Source: an uncultured Desulfobacteraceae bacterium (GTDB lineage Bacteria > Desulfobacterota > Desulfobacteria > Desulfobacterales > UBA5852). Taken from it: DNA of 64,000 nucleotides. The stretch covers positions 1 to 64,000 of the forward strand of contig CAJXSL010000022.1 in assembly GCA_913060875.1 (NCBI GenBank), in the 5' to 3' direction. Of this stretch, positions 36,440 through 44,832 are shown piece by piece (within the stretch, counting starts at the first letter, position 1; each line of letters opens with the position of its first letter). The position numbers and the translations under genes are program-made. The notes beneath the pieces are model-generated. The model searched no databases. It was not told the DNA's origin and saw only the letters and a list, made by a program, of their open reading frames with translations.

Positions 36440-37426
36440 TCACGTATCCGACAAAGGGTGTTCGCCCGAACCGGCCTTGCGAGCCGCCTTGAGAAACCGT
36501 CCCAGGGCCGTTGCAGCGCCGGCCAGGGGCGCGATGAGCAGGGCCGCCCCCAGGTTGTTGGCCTCGGCCATGCGGTCGGCGGCCGGGCCGAGATGCGGCC
36601 GGCCGGGCCCCTTTTCGATGGCGGCATTCAGTGTTTCAAACGGCACCGGGGAAACGTAGAGGGTGTTGGTGCCGCCGTTTTCGTTTTCGCCGTAGACATA
36701 ACCGCCTATTTCGCGCGCCCGCGCATGGGCTTGGGCCACGATTTCGGGGCGGGGGCCGATGGTCTGCACCTCTTCCGGGCAGGCTTCGATGCAGGCGGGT
36801 TGCTCACCCATGGCCACACGATCATAACACCGGTCGCACTTGTTCATGATCCCGTTGCCCGCCAGGGAAGGCAGGAGATCCAGATAAAGTCCGTCGCCCG
36901 TCTGCCGCTGGGGGATGTCCCACGGGCAAACCGCCTTGCATTTGCTGCCTCCCAGGCACATATCCGTGTCGATGCGGGATATGCCGTTCTGATACTGACG
37001 GGAGGCTCCCCAGGGGCAAAGCTTGACACAAGGCGGATTGGTACAGTGCATACAGCGCCGGGGAATGGTCAGTTCGGTTTCCTCCCCGTCCACTTCCACG
37101 GTGGCCGATTGGATGAACAGCCAGTTGTAAGGCGTCAACCGATCGTCCACGTCCTGTTTATCGGACCAGTCGGACACCTTCACCCGGTCCGGGTACATCC
37201 TGGGAAAGGGTTTCTGGGGATTGGGGAACTTGGGGCTGTTGGCCTCCCGACAGGCCTCCACACAAGCCCCGCATCCGATGCAGCGGGTAATGTCGATCAT
37301 GGTGGCCAGGTGCTGGTTTCGAGCCGGCGCACCCGCCGCCCGGGCCGCCGACTCGCCGGCCGCCAGCGTACCGGCGGCCAGGATACCGGATTTTAGAAAC
37401 GACCGCCGGGAAATTGTGTTGGACAT
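36440..37426 (-). CDS. Tat-exported DmsB/FdnH-like multi-cluster Fe-S protein
   Basis: 328 residues. A twin-arginine signal (SRRSFLKSG, R7-R8) exports it. Cluster motifs in order: CIGCGACVEACR, CMHCTNPPCVKLCP, CLGGSKCKAVCP and CDRCYDR...CIEACP. In the third, the usual second cysteine is replaced (CLGG instead of CxxC), so one cluster may be three-iron or lost. A C-terminal hydrophobic helix near 280-305 would anchor it, as in FdnH. It probably moves electrons between a periplasmic partner and the cytochrome b encoded next. AAGGAGGGG precedes the ATG. No catalytic subunit gene is adjacent. Confidence 0.85.
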   Translation of the reverse strand: MSNTISRRSFLKSGILAAGTLAAGESAARAAGAPARNQHLATMIDITRCIGCGACVEACREANSPKFPNPQKPFPRMYPDRVKVSDWSDKQDVDDRLTPYNWLFIQSATVEVDGEETELTIPRRCMHCTNPPCVKLCPWGASRQYQNGISRIDTDMCLGGSKCKAVCPWDIPQRQTGDGLYLDLLPSLAGNGIMNKCDRCYDRVAMGEQPACIEACPEEVQTIGPRPEIVAQAHARAREIGGYVYGENENGGTNTLYVSPVPFETLNAAIEKGPGRPHLGPAADRMAEANNLGAALLIAPLAGAATALGRFLKAARKAGSGEHPLSDT

Positions 37427-37698
37427 TGGAACCCCCCTCCTTGGTTGAAAAACGAGTGTTGGAAACGATTTAGAAATTATGACCCATGTTCTATCGTTTG
37501 GTTACAGATTCTAATCGTTGAAATTCAAAACCGAGACACACCAGGGAGGCAAACCGTGCTGTGAAGATACAAATTTTTGTACCAAAGCGGCTGAGGCGGG
37601 TTAGCTGACGGAAAGCGAATGGTGCTTCCCAAATTGAAATGCCGGAGCAAAAACAGCAACCGGCCACAATAAGAAAACCATATTTTCAATTAAAATAA
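37427..37698 (-). promoter_or_regulatory. AT-rich leader with inverted repeat and possible ECF-type promoter
   Basis: AAACGAT (37463-37469) and ATCGTTT (37493-37499) form an inverted repeat upstream of the Fe-S gene. On the minus strand GTAACC (37505-37500) and GTCATA (37483-37478) are 16 nt apart, which is the layout of an ECF promoter and could mean autoregulation by the sigma factor of this operon. The match is suggestive only. I see no gene in the rest. Confidence 0.3.
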
Positions 37699-38802
37699 TT
37701 ATCTATAAAGATTTTGGATTTGGCCCAAATAATGAACGCGCCCTTCGATCGAAGCCTTTGCTCGAGTTGACCGATAAATATCCCGGGCGATCACCGCACC
37801 ACCTTCAACGGTGGTATGAACCTTGTCCAGATAGTACGGGTCTGTTGTCGTAATATCGGAATGAATCATAAAGTCAAGGAGGTGGGTTTTTGGAAAATGC
37901 TGCACCAAAAGAGAAACCCGCCGCTTGAACTCTTGGATGACTTGCGCTTCATAGCTGCCGTCCGGGGGCTGGTGATAAAAATGATACGGGACGAAAAAAA
38001 GAACCTTTTCCGTATTGGCGGGAAGGCGCTCCAGGCTTGATCGCAGGATGGCTTCCGCGGGAAACACCAGAGCGGCCCTTTGCTCCGCTGACATAGCGAT
38101 TTCCGGATCAGCAACGCGCTTCTCCAAAGGCGTGGTCGATCCGTATATGCGAAGGCGTTTCTCATCCAAGGACATCGATCGTCTCGCGTAGGTTGTATAG
38201 CCATCCAGACCATACTTGAAGTGTTTAAATCCCAACATATACCAAAGCTGGTTCACACTGTGCTCGAAATTTTTCAGATTAAATGACATGGGGTGCTTCC
38301 AACAATCCGCACTGTATAGCCATTCAGGGAAATCTTCATCCGGCCGGGCAAACTTGGTGTAGGTATCTTCCGTCTTGTACCACACGAAATCCAGCCCCCA
38401 AATGACCGTTTTTATCGCCTGATGATGGTCGACAAATAGTGATAACATCTTGGATTGTTCGTAAGCGGAAGCCGCATTAAAGGACAAATTGGCAAACCGT
38501 GATTGAAAAAGGGGATTTAATTGTACCGGGCGAAGTTCTCGCGCAGTGGATGCACCAATGATCGCACTGTCAAACGCTTTGCTGCGGGCAAGCATGGTAT
38601 GGAAATAGCGCGCATCGCTGGATACCGGCGCTCTAGGGGCCTTAATTGAAAAAGGGTAACAATTGTAAGGGTCAATCAGGTAAAACGCGCTGTAAATAAA
38701 CAAACAAAGCAATAAGCTTAGCGCGACAAACCCCTTCCAGTAAACCTTCCAGGTGAAACTAGAATTGGAAGTAAATAAATTCCGAATACCCATGATTTCC
38801 AA
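37699..38802 (-). CDS. SGNH-like partner of MBOAT acyltransferase, envelope polysaccharide acylation
   Basis: 367 residues. One N-terminal helix (FVALSLLLCLFIYSAFYL) and a large extracytoplasmic domain. Instead of GDS it has SAIIGASTARE, with DKVHTTVEGG near the C-terminus as a possible Asp/His pair, so it is a divergent SGNH fold like AlgJ/AlgX or DltD-type partners. Its start overlaps the MBOAT gene by 44 nt. Base composition is lower in GC than the surroundings, which suggests transfer. It probably attaches acyl groups to a polysaccharide using acyl donor supplied through the MBOAT protein; the polymer is unknown. Confidence 0.75.
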   Translation of the reverse strand: MEIMGIRNLFTSNSSFTWKVYWKGFVALSLLLCLFIYSAFYLIDPYNCYPFSIKAPRAPVSSDARYFHTMLARSKAFDSAIIGASTARELRPVQLNPLFQSRFANLSFNAASAYEQSKMLSLFVDHHQAIKTVIWGLDFVWYKTEDTYTKFARPDEDFPEWLYSADCWKHPMSFNLKNFEHSVNQLWYMLGFKHFKYGLDGYTTYARRSMSLDEKRLRIYGSTTPLEKRVADPEIAMSAEQRAALVFPAEAILRSSLERLPANTEKVLFFVPYHFYHQPPDGSYEAQVIQEFKRRVSLLVQHFPKTHLLDFMIHSDITTTDPYYLDKVHTTVEGGAVIARDIYRSTRAKASIEGRVHYLGQIQNLYR

Positions 38803-40141
38803 TCGTTAATACCGTATAGATGGCTGCCAATGAAAACGCCACCGCCAGCGCAGGATGAGGGCGAAGCTTCTGGGTTACCACATCCTGACTCGTGGGCCCG
38901 ACCATCGCTATCAGGACCCCGGCGATGAGCAACCCTTCATTATATCCGCCGATCGAGGCCATCGTCAGCCCATCCAGGCCATACATGGATCGCACCATCA
39001 CCATTGCCGTCGCAATATCCGCCGAACGGAAAACAGCTAACGAGGTGATAAAGAAGGACATGAACACCAGCCAGGCCAGCGGTGCGGGCAGACGGCACCC
39101 ACTTCTGCGCCATAAATGATTGATGCATAAGGCCAAGCCATGCATCACCCCGAACACGGCATACGTCCATCCCGCGCCATGCCACAGGCCCGCCAGAAAC
39201 ATGGTGATAAATAGCACCACCATCTGTCGTGTCAGACCATAGCGGCTCCCGCCCATGGGGATGTATAAATAGTCTCTCAGAAATCGGGACAATGTCATAT
39301 GCCAGCGCAGCCAGAATTCGCTGATCGACTTGCTGATATAGGGAATATTGAAATTATAGGGAAGTTGATAACCAAATAGCAGACCGAGCCCGACAGCCAT
39401 ATCCGAGTATCCTGAAAAATCAAAATAGAGTTGTACCGTATAGTTGATACTCGCCAACCAAGCATCACAGAATAATATACTGCCGGACTGGGCGGCGCGG
39501 TCGAAAAGGGGCGAGGCAATACTGGCCAGCGGATCGGCCACCAGAACTTTTTTCATCAGTCCGATGATAAACAGCATCGTACCTTTGGACAAACGTTCAT
39601 AAAAACCTGGCCGAACAGGGTCTAGGTCATATTGGGCCATAATCTCGGAAGACCGGACAATAGGGCCGGCGATAAGCTGCGGGAAAAACGAAACATACAG
39701 TGCGTATTCGCCCAATGGTCGAAAATTTTCCGGATTCTTTTTCAAATCCGCCAGAAAAGAAATTTGCTGAAACGTAAAAAAGCTGATCCCCAGAGGAAGT
39801 ACGATACCCCATGGGGTACGCTCGATCGCGGCAACCCACGCCACGCTGTCGGCCAAAAAATCTGCATATTTAAAAATACCGATCAGCAGCAAATTAAACA
39901 CGATGCCGCCGGTAATAAGACTTTTCCGCAGTGTTTGAGCATACCAAAGCGCGATCAACCAGTTGCCGAGGATAGAACAGGTGAATAGCGGCAACAGGCG
40001 ATAATCCCAGTATCCGTAAAAAATAAACGAGGCGGCTGCAAGCACGGCCAGACGTTTGGCCTTGTGGTGGTGAACCAGGTAATAGGCGATCAGTGTCGCC
40101 GGCAAGAAAAGTGCGATAAAAACATATGAATTGAATAGCAT
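38759..40141 (-). CDS. MBOAT-family O-acyltransferase (AlgI/DltB-like)
   Basis: 460 residues with about ten helices. Family signatures: SFFTFQQISFLADL, FPQLIAGPIVR, LYFDFSGYSDMAVGLG, ISEFWLRWHMTLSRFLRDYLY (read in blocks) and LAGLWHGAGWTYAVFGVMHG, containing the invariant active-site histidines. It passes an acyl group, usually acetyl, across the inner membrane to an extracytoplasmic acceptor enzyme. The overlapping downstream SGNH-like gene is the likely partner. Lower GC than its neighbours. No glycan synthesis genes are near it. Confidence 0.9.
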   Translation of the reverse strand: MLFNSYVFIALFLPATLIAYYLVHHHKAKRLAVLAAASFIFYGYWDYRLLPLFTCSILGNWLIALWYAQTLRKSLITGGIVFNLLLIGIFKYADFLADSVAWVAAIERTPWGIVLPLGISFFTFQQISFLADLKKNPENFRPLGEYALYVSFFPQLIAGPIVRSSEIMAQYDLDPVRPGFYERLSKGTMLFIIGLMKKVLVADPLASIASPLFDRAAQSGSILFCDAWLASINYTVQLYFDFSGYSDMAVGLGLLFGYQLPYNFNIPYISKSISEFWLRWHMTLSRFLRDYLYIPMGGSRYGLTRQMVVLFITMFLAGLWHGAGWTYAVFGVMHGLALCINHLWRRSGCRLPAPLAWLVFMSFFITSLAVFRSADIATAMVMVRSMYGLDGLTMASIGGYNEGLLIAGVLIAMVGPTSQDVVTQKLRPHPALAVAFSLAAIYTVLTIGNHGYSEFIYFQF

Positions 40142-40516
40142 AATAAACGAATCAAGGATGCTGTTGAGCAGTATGACGGATAGGTAATTTTTGGGTAATG
40201 GTCTCAGACATCATAACGCTTGGGCCCGATTTCTCGGGCGCAACATAGTCAAGACGCTTCAACAAGTCAATAACGACCTGAATGGCTCGAGTGGGTGCGA
40301 AACAAGTGTTGGTGGTGCTTTAGGCACAGGGAGCGTCGGATGGCGGCATCCCGGTTCGTAAATGCGGCAGTCTACACCTTAGGCCTTTCCCCAACCTGGC
40401 GAAGCAGGTCGGGGGCACCTTGCCGCAAGTGGTTTTGATCACCATAATAGTTCCCGTATGGATTAAGAACTCAAACATGTTGTCATTTCCGTCACACCAC
40501 ACACTGGAGAGAAAAA
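40142..40516. other. Intergenic region with one strong hairpin
   Basis: A hairpin CCCC-a-ACCTG / CAGGT-c-GGGG spans 40389-40414, with loop GCGAAG and one internal mismatch. No T-run follows on either strand. The region separates the divergent MBOAT pair and DUF3786 gene. A frame across it on the minus strand runs into the DUF3786 gene and is not supported. No other feature was found. Confidence 0.45.
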
Positions 40517-41344
40517 ATGCCCTTGTCCGTCGTCGACCTTTACCGGAACGTACTGCCCCGCACCAATTGCGGAGATTGCGGCTATCCCACCTGTCTGGCC
40601 TTTGCCAGCATGGTCGTATCCGAAAAGCTGCCCCTCCGCAACTGCCCCTATGTGGATCCGGAACGGCTGGCGGAATGGCAGGCCGAACTGGACGACCAGC
40701 ACGCCGCCGGCAAGTGGACCAAACGCGACATGGCCGCCGACGCCTTGCAGTGGGCCCGGGAACGGGCCGCGTCCATGGATTTGAAAGATCTGCCTGCCCG
40801 CATCGGCGGACAACTGACGGAAGTGGATGGAAAAGCAACCCTGATCCTGCCCTACTTTATGGAAACGCTTCACATTCGAACCGGAGAAGTCGCCAAGGCC
40901 AGCGGGGAGCCTTTGAACCGCTGGGAGCAGGTCTTCATTTACAATCACCTGGCCCAGGGCGGACGGCGGGAGCCCACCGGCAACTGGAAAGGGCTGGTGG
41001 AAATCCCCAACACGGTCTCCAAGATCAAATCCATGCGGGACCATGTGGAAACGCCCCTGATCGAATGCTTCCGCGGTAACATCGCAGGATTGAAAACAGC
41101 CGGACAGGCACTGGGCGCCACGGCGGCCGGAGAAGAAGGCGCCAGTGCCGATGCCGCCCTGCGGTTCACGCCGCTGCCCCGCATCCCGGTGGTCCTGCTT
41201 TTCTGGGATGCCGCCCCCCAGGAGGGGTACGACGCCGAGGCCAAACTGCTCTTCGACGAAACCATCGTCGATCATCTCGACATCGAATCCATCCTGTTTC
41301 TGAGCGAGCGCCTGCGGCAGTTGCTCTGCGGCGATAGCGAGTGA
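40517..41344 (+). CDS. DUF3786 protein with N-terminal Fe-S domain
   Basis: 275 residues, cytosolic. The N-terminus (residues 18-43) has an acetyl-CoA-synthase/CO-dehydrogenase type four-cysteine iron-sulfur motif, TNCGDCGYPTCLAFA ... NCP. A domain of unknown function, DUF3786, follows (about 90-270; GGRREPTGNWKGLVEIPNTVSKIKS and PVVLLFWDA...AKLLFDETIVDHLDIES are its conserved blocks, read separately). Such proteins are common in sulfate reducers and other anaerobes and are uncharacterised. GGAGAG precedes the ATG. It converges on copA with 40 nt between. Confidence 0.82.
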   Translation: MPLSVVDLYRNVLPRTNCGDCGYPTCLAFASMVVSEKLPLRNCPYVDPERLAEWQAELDDQHAAGKWTKRDMAADALQWARERAASMDLKDLPARIGGQLTEVDGKATLILPYFMETLHIRTGEVAKASGEPLNRWEQVFIYNHLAQGGRREPTGNWKGLVEIPNTVSKIKSMRDHVETPLIECFRGNIAGLKTAGQALGATAAGEEGASADAALRFTPLPRIPVVLLFWDAAPQEGYDAEAKLLFDETIVDHLDIESILFLSERLRQLLCGDSE

Positions 41345-41384
41345 CTACCGCCCCCCCGGGAAGAGGGGGTAACGGATGCCTTTC

Positions 41385-43829
41385 CTAATGGCGCGAACGA
41401 TACAACCGCAAGCTGTTGGAAACGACCGATATGCTGCTGAAGGCCATGGCCAAAGCGGCCAGAATGGGATGGAGCTGGCGCAGCATCATGGGCAGGGTTT
41501 CAATGGGATATAGCACGCCGGCGGCAACGGGGATAAGCAACACATTGTAGCCAAAGGCCCAGAACAGGTTCTGGCGGATGGTACGCATGGTAGCCCGGCT
41601 GAGGCTAATGGCGCGCACAATGCCCCGAAGACTGCCGCTGGCCAGAATCACGTCGGCCGTTTCGATGGCCACGTCCGTGCCGGTGCCGATGGCCAGCCCC
41701 ACGTCGGCCTGGGCCAACGCCGGGGCGTCGTTGATACCATCGCCCACCATGCCAACCGACTGCCCCCCGTCCTGAAAGCTTTTCACCCGCGCGGATTTCT
41801 CCTCCGGGCGCACCTCAGCCTCGATGGCGTCGATGCCCAGATCGGTGGCAATCTTGTGAGCGGTCCGGGGGTTGTCGCCGGTGAGCATGACCACTTTGAG
41901 CCCCATTTGGTGCAGTTCACGGATGGCTTCGGCCGAATCCGGCTTGGGCGTGTCCGAGACCGCCACCAGGCCGCAAAGATCGCTTTCCCGGATCATCACC
42001 ATCACGGTTTTGCCTTCGGCCTGCAAGCGCCCGATGGGATCTTTTGCGTCCCCAAGATCCAATCCCAGATCCTGGAACCAGCCCGGTTTGCCCACCATCA
42101 CAAGAGCGCCGTCGATCCGAGCCTGGACGCCGGCCCCGCCGGTGGCCTTAAATTCGGTCAATGGCAACAGGTCGAGTCTCTCAGTTTCCGCCTGAGACAC
42201 GATGGCCCGGCCCAGAGGGTGTTCAGAACCTTTTTCCACCGAAGCACTCAACCCCAGCAGGATCTCCCGATCGCCGTCAAATGTTTTCAGGGGGATGACG
42301 TCGGTCACCCGGGGTTTTCCTTCTGTGATGGTGCCGGTCTTGTCCAAGACCACGGTGTCCAAATGGGTGGCCTGCTCCAGGGCGGTGCTGTTTTTAAAAA
42401 GGATGCCGCTCTCAGCCGCCTTGCCGGTGCCGGCCATGATGGCCGTGGGGGTCGCCAGCCCCAGGGCGCAGGGGCAGGCAATGACGAGCACCGCCACCAG
42501 GCGAATCATGGCGGGCACAAAATCGCCGCTCAGTGCCCACCAAACTCCAAAGGTGACCAGGGCCACCACGATAATGGCCGGCACAAACACCGCGGCCACC
42601 CGATCGGCTACGGCCTGGATCGGGGCTTTGCTGCCCTGGGCTTCCTGGACCAGACGGATAATCTGGGCCAGTGCGGTATCCCGTCCCACCCGGGTGGCTT
42701 CAAATTGGATCAGCCCCTGACCGTTGATGGTGCCGGCCGCCACTGTGTCGCCGGGCTGCTTGTCCACCGGAATGGGTTCACCCGAAAGCATGGATTCGTC
42801 TACGGCCGTCTGGCCCGCGTTGATAATGCCGTCCACGGGAAACCGCTCCCCCGGCCGCACCAGCACGATATCCCCTGCCAAGATACGCGCCACCGGGACG
42901 TCTTCTTCAACACCGCCCACGATACGCGTGGCGGTCTTGGGCCGCAGGCCGATGAGCTTGCGAATGGCGCCGCCGGTCTTGCCCTTGGTGCGGGCTTCCA
43001 GCATCTTGCCCAGCTTGATCAGGGTGATGATGACGGCCGAAGTTTCAAAATAGACATGCTCGCCGGCCCCCGGCCAGAAAAGCACCGCCAGAGAATAGCC
43101 ATAGGCTACGGAAGAGCCCATGGCCACGAGCACGTCCATGTTGGCGGTGCGGTTGCGCAGACTGCGATAGCTGCCCGTGTAGTAGTCCCATCCGGTGTAA
43201 AACTGCACAGGGGTGGCGAGTAGCGCAAACAGCCAATTGACCCAGGAGCCGTGGCTCCAGGCGCCCACCAGGGCAAAGTCCCGGGCCATGCTCAGGATGA
43301 AAAGGGGCAAGGCAAACACAATCCCCACAAGGAATTTGCGGGTTTGGTCACGGATCTCGGCTTGGCGGGCCATGGCTTCGGCATCTTCGACCTGGTTTTC
43401 CTCATCCGGCACGATGGCGCCGAAGCCGGCTTTTTCGATGGCCGCAACGATACCGCCCAGGTCCGTTGAGGAGGGAAAATACTCGACGGACGCGGTTTCG
43501 GCGGCAAAATTGACGGCCGCCCGGGCCACACCCGGCGTCCGGCCGACAAGGGCCCGTTCGATGTTCATGGCGCAGTTGGCACAGGACATCCCGGTGACGG
43601 CCAGCTCGGCCCTGGCAGTGGGCACCTTGAATCCGGCCTTCTCTACACTGGCCACCAGGTCCGCCATATTGAGCTGCGCCGGGTCATAGGCCACTTCGGC
43701 GCGCTCGGCGGCAAAATTCACCGCGGCGTCTTCGACCCCCGGCAGTTTGCGCATGGTGCGCTCGATGTTCATGGCGCAGTTGGCGCAGGACATCCCGCTG
43801 ATGGGCAGTATAACGGTTTGCACGGCCAT
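41385..43829 (-). CDS. copA: Copper-exporting P1B-type ATPase
   Basis: 814 residues from the ATG at 43829, just after the copZ stop (TAA-TC-ATG); the frame can be extended to 43901 within copZ. Two N-terminal heavy-metal domains, each with [10 protein letters not shown], are followed by eight transmembrane helices with the ion-binding CPC ([15 protein letters not shown], about residue 450), phosphorylation motif DKTGT (about 496), SEHPLG and [16 protein letters not shown]. It pumps Cu(I) out of the cytosol. It forms an operon with the chaperone copZ. Confidence 0.96.
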   Translation of the reverse strand: MAVQTVILPISGMSCANCAMNIERTMRKLPGVEDAAVNFAAERAEVAYDPAQLNMADLVASVEKAGFKVPTARAELAVTGMSCANCAMNIERALVGRTPGVARAAVNFAAETASVEYFPSSTDLGGIVAAIEKAGFGAIVPDEENQVEDAEAMARQAEIRDQTRKFLVGIVFALPLFILSMARDFALVGAWSHGSWVNWLFALLATPVQFYTGWDYYTGSYRSLRNRTANMDVLVAMGSSVAYGYSLAVLFWPGAGEHVYFETSAVIITLIKLGKMLEARTKGKTGGAIRKLIGLRPKTATRIVGGVEEDVPVARILAGDIVLVRPGERFPVDGIINAGQTAVDESMLSGEPIPVDKQPGDTVAAGTINGQGLIQFEATRVGRDTALAQIIRLVQEAQGSKAPIQAVADRVAAVFVPAIIVVALVTFGVWWALSGDFVPAMIRLVAVLVIACPCALGLATPTAIMAGTGKAAESGILFKNSTALEQATHLDTVVLDKTGTITEGKPRVTDVIPLKTFDGDREILLGLSASVEKGSEHPLGRAIVSQAETERLDLLPLTEFKATGGAGVQARIDGALVMVGKPGWFQDLGLDLGDAKDPIGRLQAEGKTVMVMIRESDLCGLVAVSDTPKPDSAEAIRELHQMGLKVVMLTGDNPRTAHKIATDLGIDAIEAEVRPEEKSARVKSFQDGGQSVGMVGDGINDAPALAQADVGLAIGTGTDVAIETADVILASGSLRGIVRAISLSRATMRTIRQNLFWAFGYNVLLIPVAAGVLYPIETLPMMLRQLHPILAALAMAFSSISVVSNSLRLYRSRH

Positions 43830-43831
43830 GA

Positions 43832-44035
43832 TTACGCGGCCGTGTAATTGATTTCCTGCAACTTGGCGCGAATGACCTCCTCGGAAGCCGGGGTTGCCCA
43901 ATCCACAACGACCGCCTTGGTTTCGGGGGAGCCGTCCACCGACTGAACGCCGGGTATCGCGCTCAATTCATTCTTGATGGCCATAACGCAGTGGCCGCAG
44001 GAAATATTGGGGATATTAAAAGTCTGTCTGGCCAT
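43832..44035 (-). CDS. copZ: Copper chaperone, heavy-metal-associated domain protein
   Basis: 67 residues, a single HMA domain with metal site ISCGHC (C13 and C16) in a ferredoxin-like fold ending INYTAA. It delivers Cu(I) to CopA. The gene is 2 nt upstream of the copA ATG. Its ribosome site lies inside a small hairpin, and a stronger hairpin is present 35 nt upstream of the start. Confidence 0.9.
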   Translation of the reverse strand: MARQTFNIPNISCGHCVMAIKNELSAIPGVQSVDGSPETKAVVVDWATPASEEVIRAKLQEINYTAA

Positions 44036-44036
44036 A

Positions 44037-44049
44037 AGAGGTCTCCTCT
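44037..44049 (-). promoter_or_regulatory. Hairpin covering the copZ ribosome-binding site
   Basis: AGAGG-TCT-CCTCT on the plus strand gives an RNA hairpin AGAGG-AGA-CCTCT directly before the copZ ATG, so the AGGAG sequence is part of a five-base stem. It is weak, so it may limit translation slightly or be chance. Confidence 0.3.
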
Positions 44050-44069
44050 ACAGGTCGGAAAACAGATTA

Positions 44070-44093
44070 AAGCCCGGGTGCCCCCGGGCTTTT
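44070..44093. terminator. Terminator-like hairpin between the Cys/His peptide gene and copZ
   Basis: AAGCCCGGG (44070-44078) and CCCGGGCTT (44083-44091) with a four-base loop. Four T follow on the plus strand, three on the minus strand. It lies 27 nt after the small gene's stop and 35 nt before the copZ start, so it could terminate the small gene or attenuate copZA transcription. Confidence 0.5.
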
Positions 44094-44119
44094 CTTAAGC
44101 TTGGACAAATGAATATGGA

Positions 44120-44290
44120 TCAAATGAAACAGGCTTTAGACCGTCGCCCACTCGCCTTGGCAGTTTTTTCATAGCAATGCGAATGTTCCGCCATGCTTGT
44201 CGAGCAATGATCACAGCGACGGACGTCTTCCACAAGCCTTTCCTTTTCGTCTCGCAAACAGTCTAATGTGTGCGCGCTGATATTTTTCAT
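44120..44290 (-). CDS. 56-residue Cys/His-rich small protein upstream of copZA
   Basis: A short gene with a strong ribosome site (GGAGG 6-7 nt before the ATG). The translation begins MKNISAHTLDCLRDEKERL and contains CDHCSTSMAEHSHCYEK, a CxxC followed by two histidines and a further cysteine, then a basic tail ending ACFI. The pattern suggests metal binding. It is in the same direction as copZ and copA, with a hairpin between. I recognise no family. A copper- or zinc-binding, or redox-sensing, role is inference from motif and place. Confidence 0.6.
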   Translation of the reverse strand: MKNISAHTLDCLRDEKERLVEDVRRCDHCSTSMAEHSHCYEKTAKASGRRSKACFI

Positions 44291-44585
44291 GAGGCACCTC
44301 CATCGATTTCAGGGAGCTCAAGCACCTGGGAAAAAGAATAATTCGCAACGCCCTAAAGTCAAACCTGTTCGCCATGGTCATGGGCAAGTCCCTGATAAGG
44401 CGGCTAATGGACATCACGGGCGTGCCCGCGGGGTAATTTTTTTCTACATTCATGGAAACATACCATTAAAAAGGCTTATGTCTTTTCGTTTTTAATAAGG
44501 ATCCTCTCGCAGAGCGGTAGGCCTCAGGTAGCCCCCTCGGAGGGGGCCTAAAATGGTTTGTCATTTTGGGGTTGGGTTTTCCCAT

Positions 44586-44768
44586 TGTCCCGCGCCGAGC
44601 ATCGGCGGGGCGGACGGATTAAAGCGCGCGGACTGTCTGAGCCCGCTGTAGCCCAAGCGAAGGCGGGCGAGTTTCCGCGTGCTCCGGCCGCACCGGCGAC
44701 GCGCAGGATAAAGCGGGGCACGGGCGTCTTCTTTTGGTTACTTTTCTGCCACGCGGAAGAAAAGTAAC
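44586..44768. repeat. Dispersed repeat, copy B
   Basis: 44627-44768 matches copy A (1-287) without its central 140 bp. 44586-44626 matches 46683-46724. It ends in an 11-bp inverted repeat, GTTACTTTTCT (44737-44747) and AGAAAAGTAAC (44758-44768), the same as in copy A. No gene is present between the small Cys/His gene and the sirohaem-ferredoxin gene apart from this repeat; the remainder (44291-44585) shows nothing recognisable. Confidence 0.75.
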
Positions 44769-44832
44769 AATAGTAAATTGCCCCTGATCGGTAGAACTTC
44801 TCCAGGTCTTAAACAAGCGGTAGGGGCTCAGA

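Noticed and set aside
40320..40838. 172-codon minus-strand frame running from the DUF3786 gene into the intergenic region
   Set aside because: Overlaps a well-supported gene on the other strand; proline/arginine-rich shadow. Its end looks like a generic repeat-type translation, but I could not tie it to a second copy.
44211..44453. 80-codon minus-strand frame overlapping the small Cys/His gene
   Set aside because: No ribosome site, and its translation has no feature; the 56-codon frame at 44120-44290 has a strong site and a metal-binding pattern.
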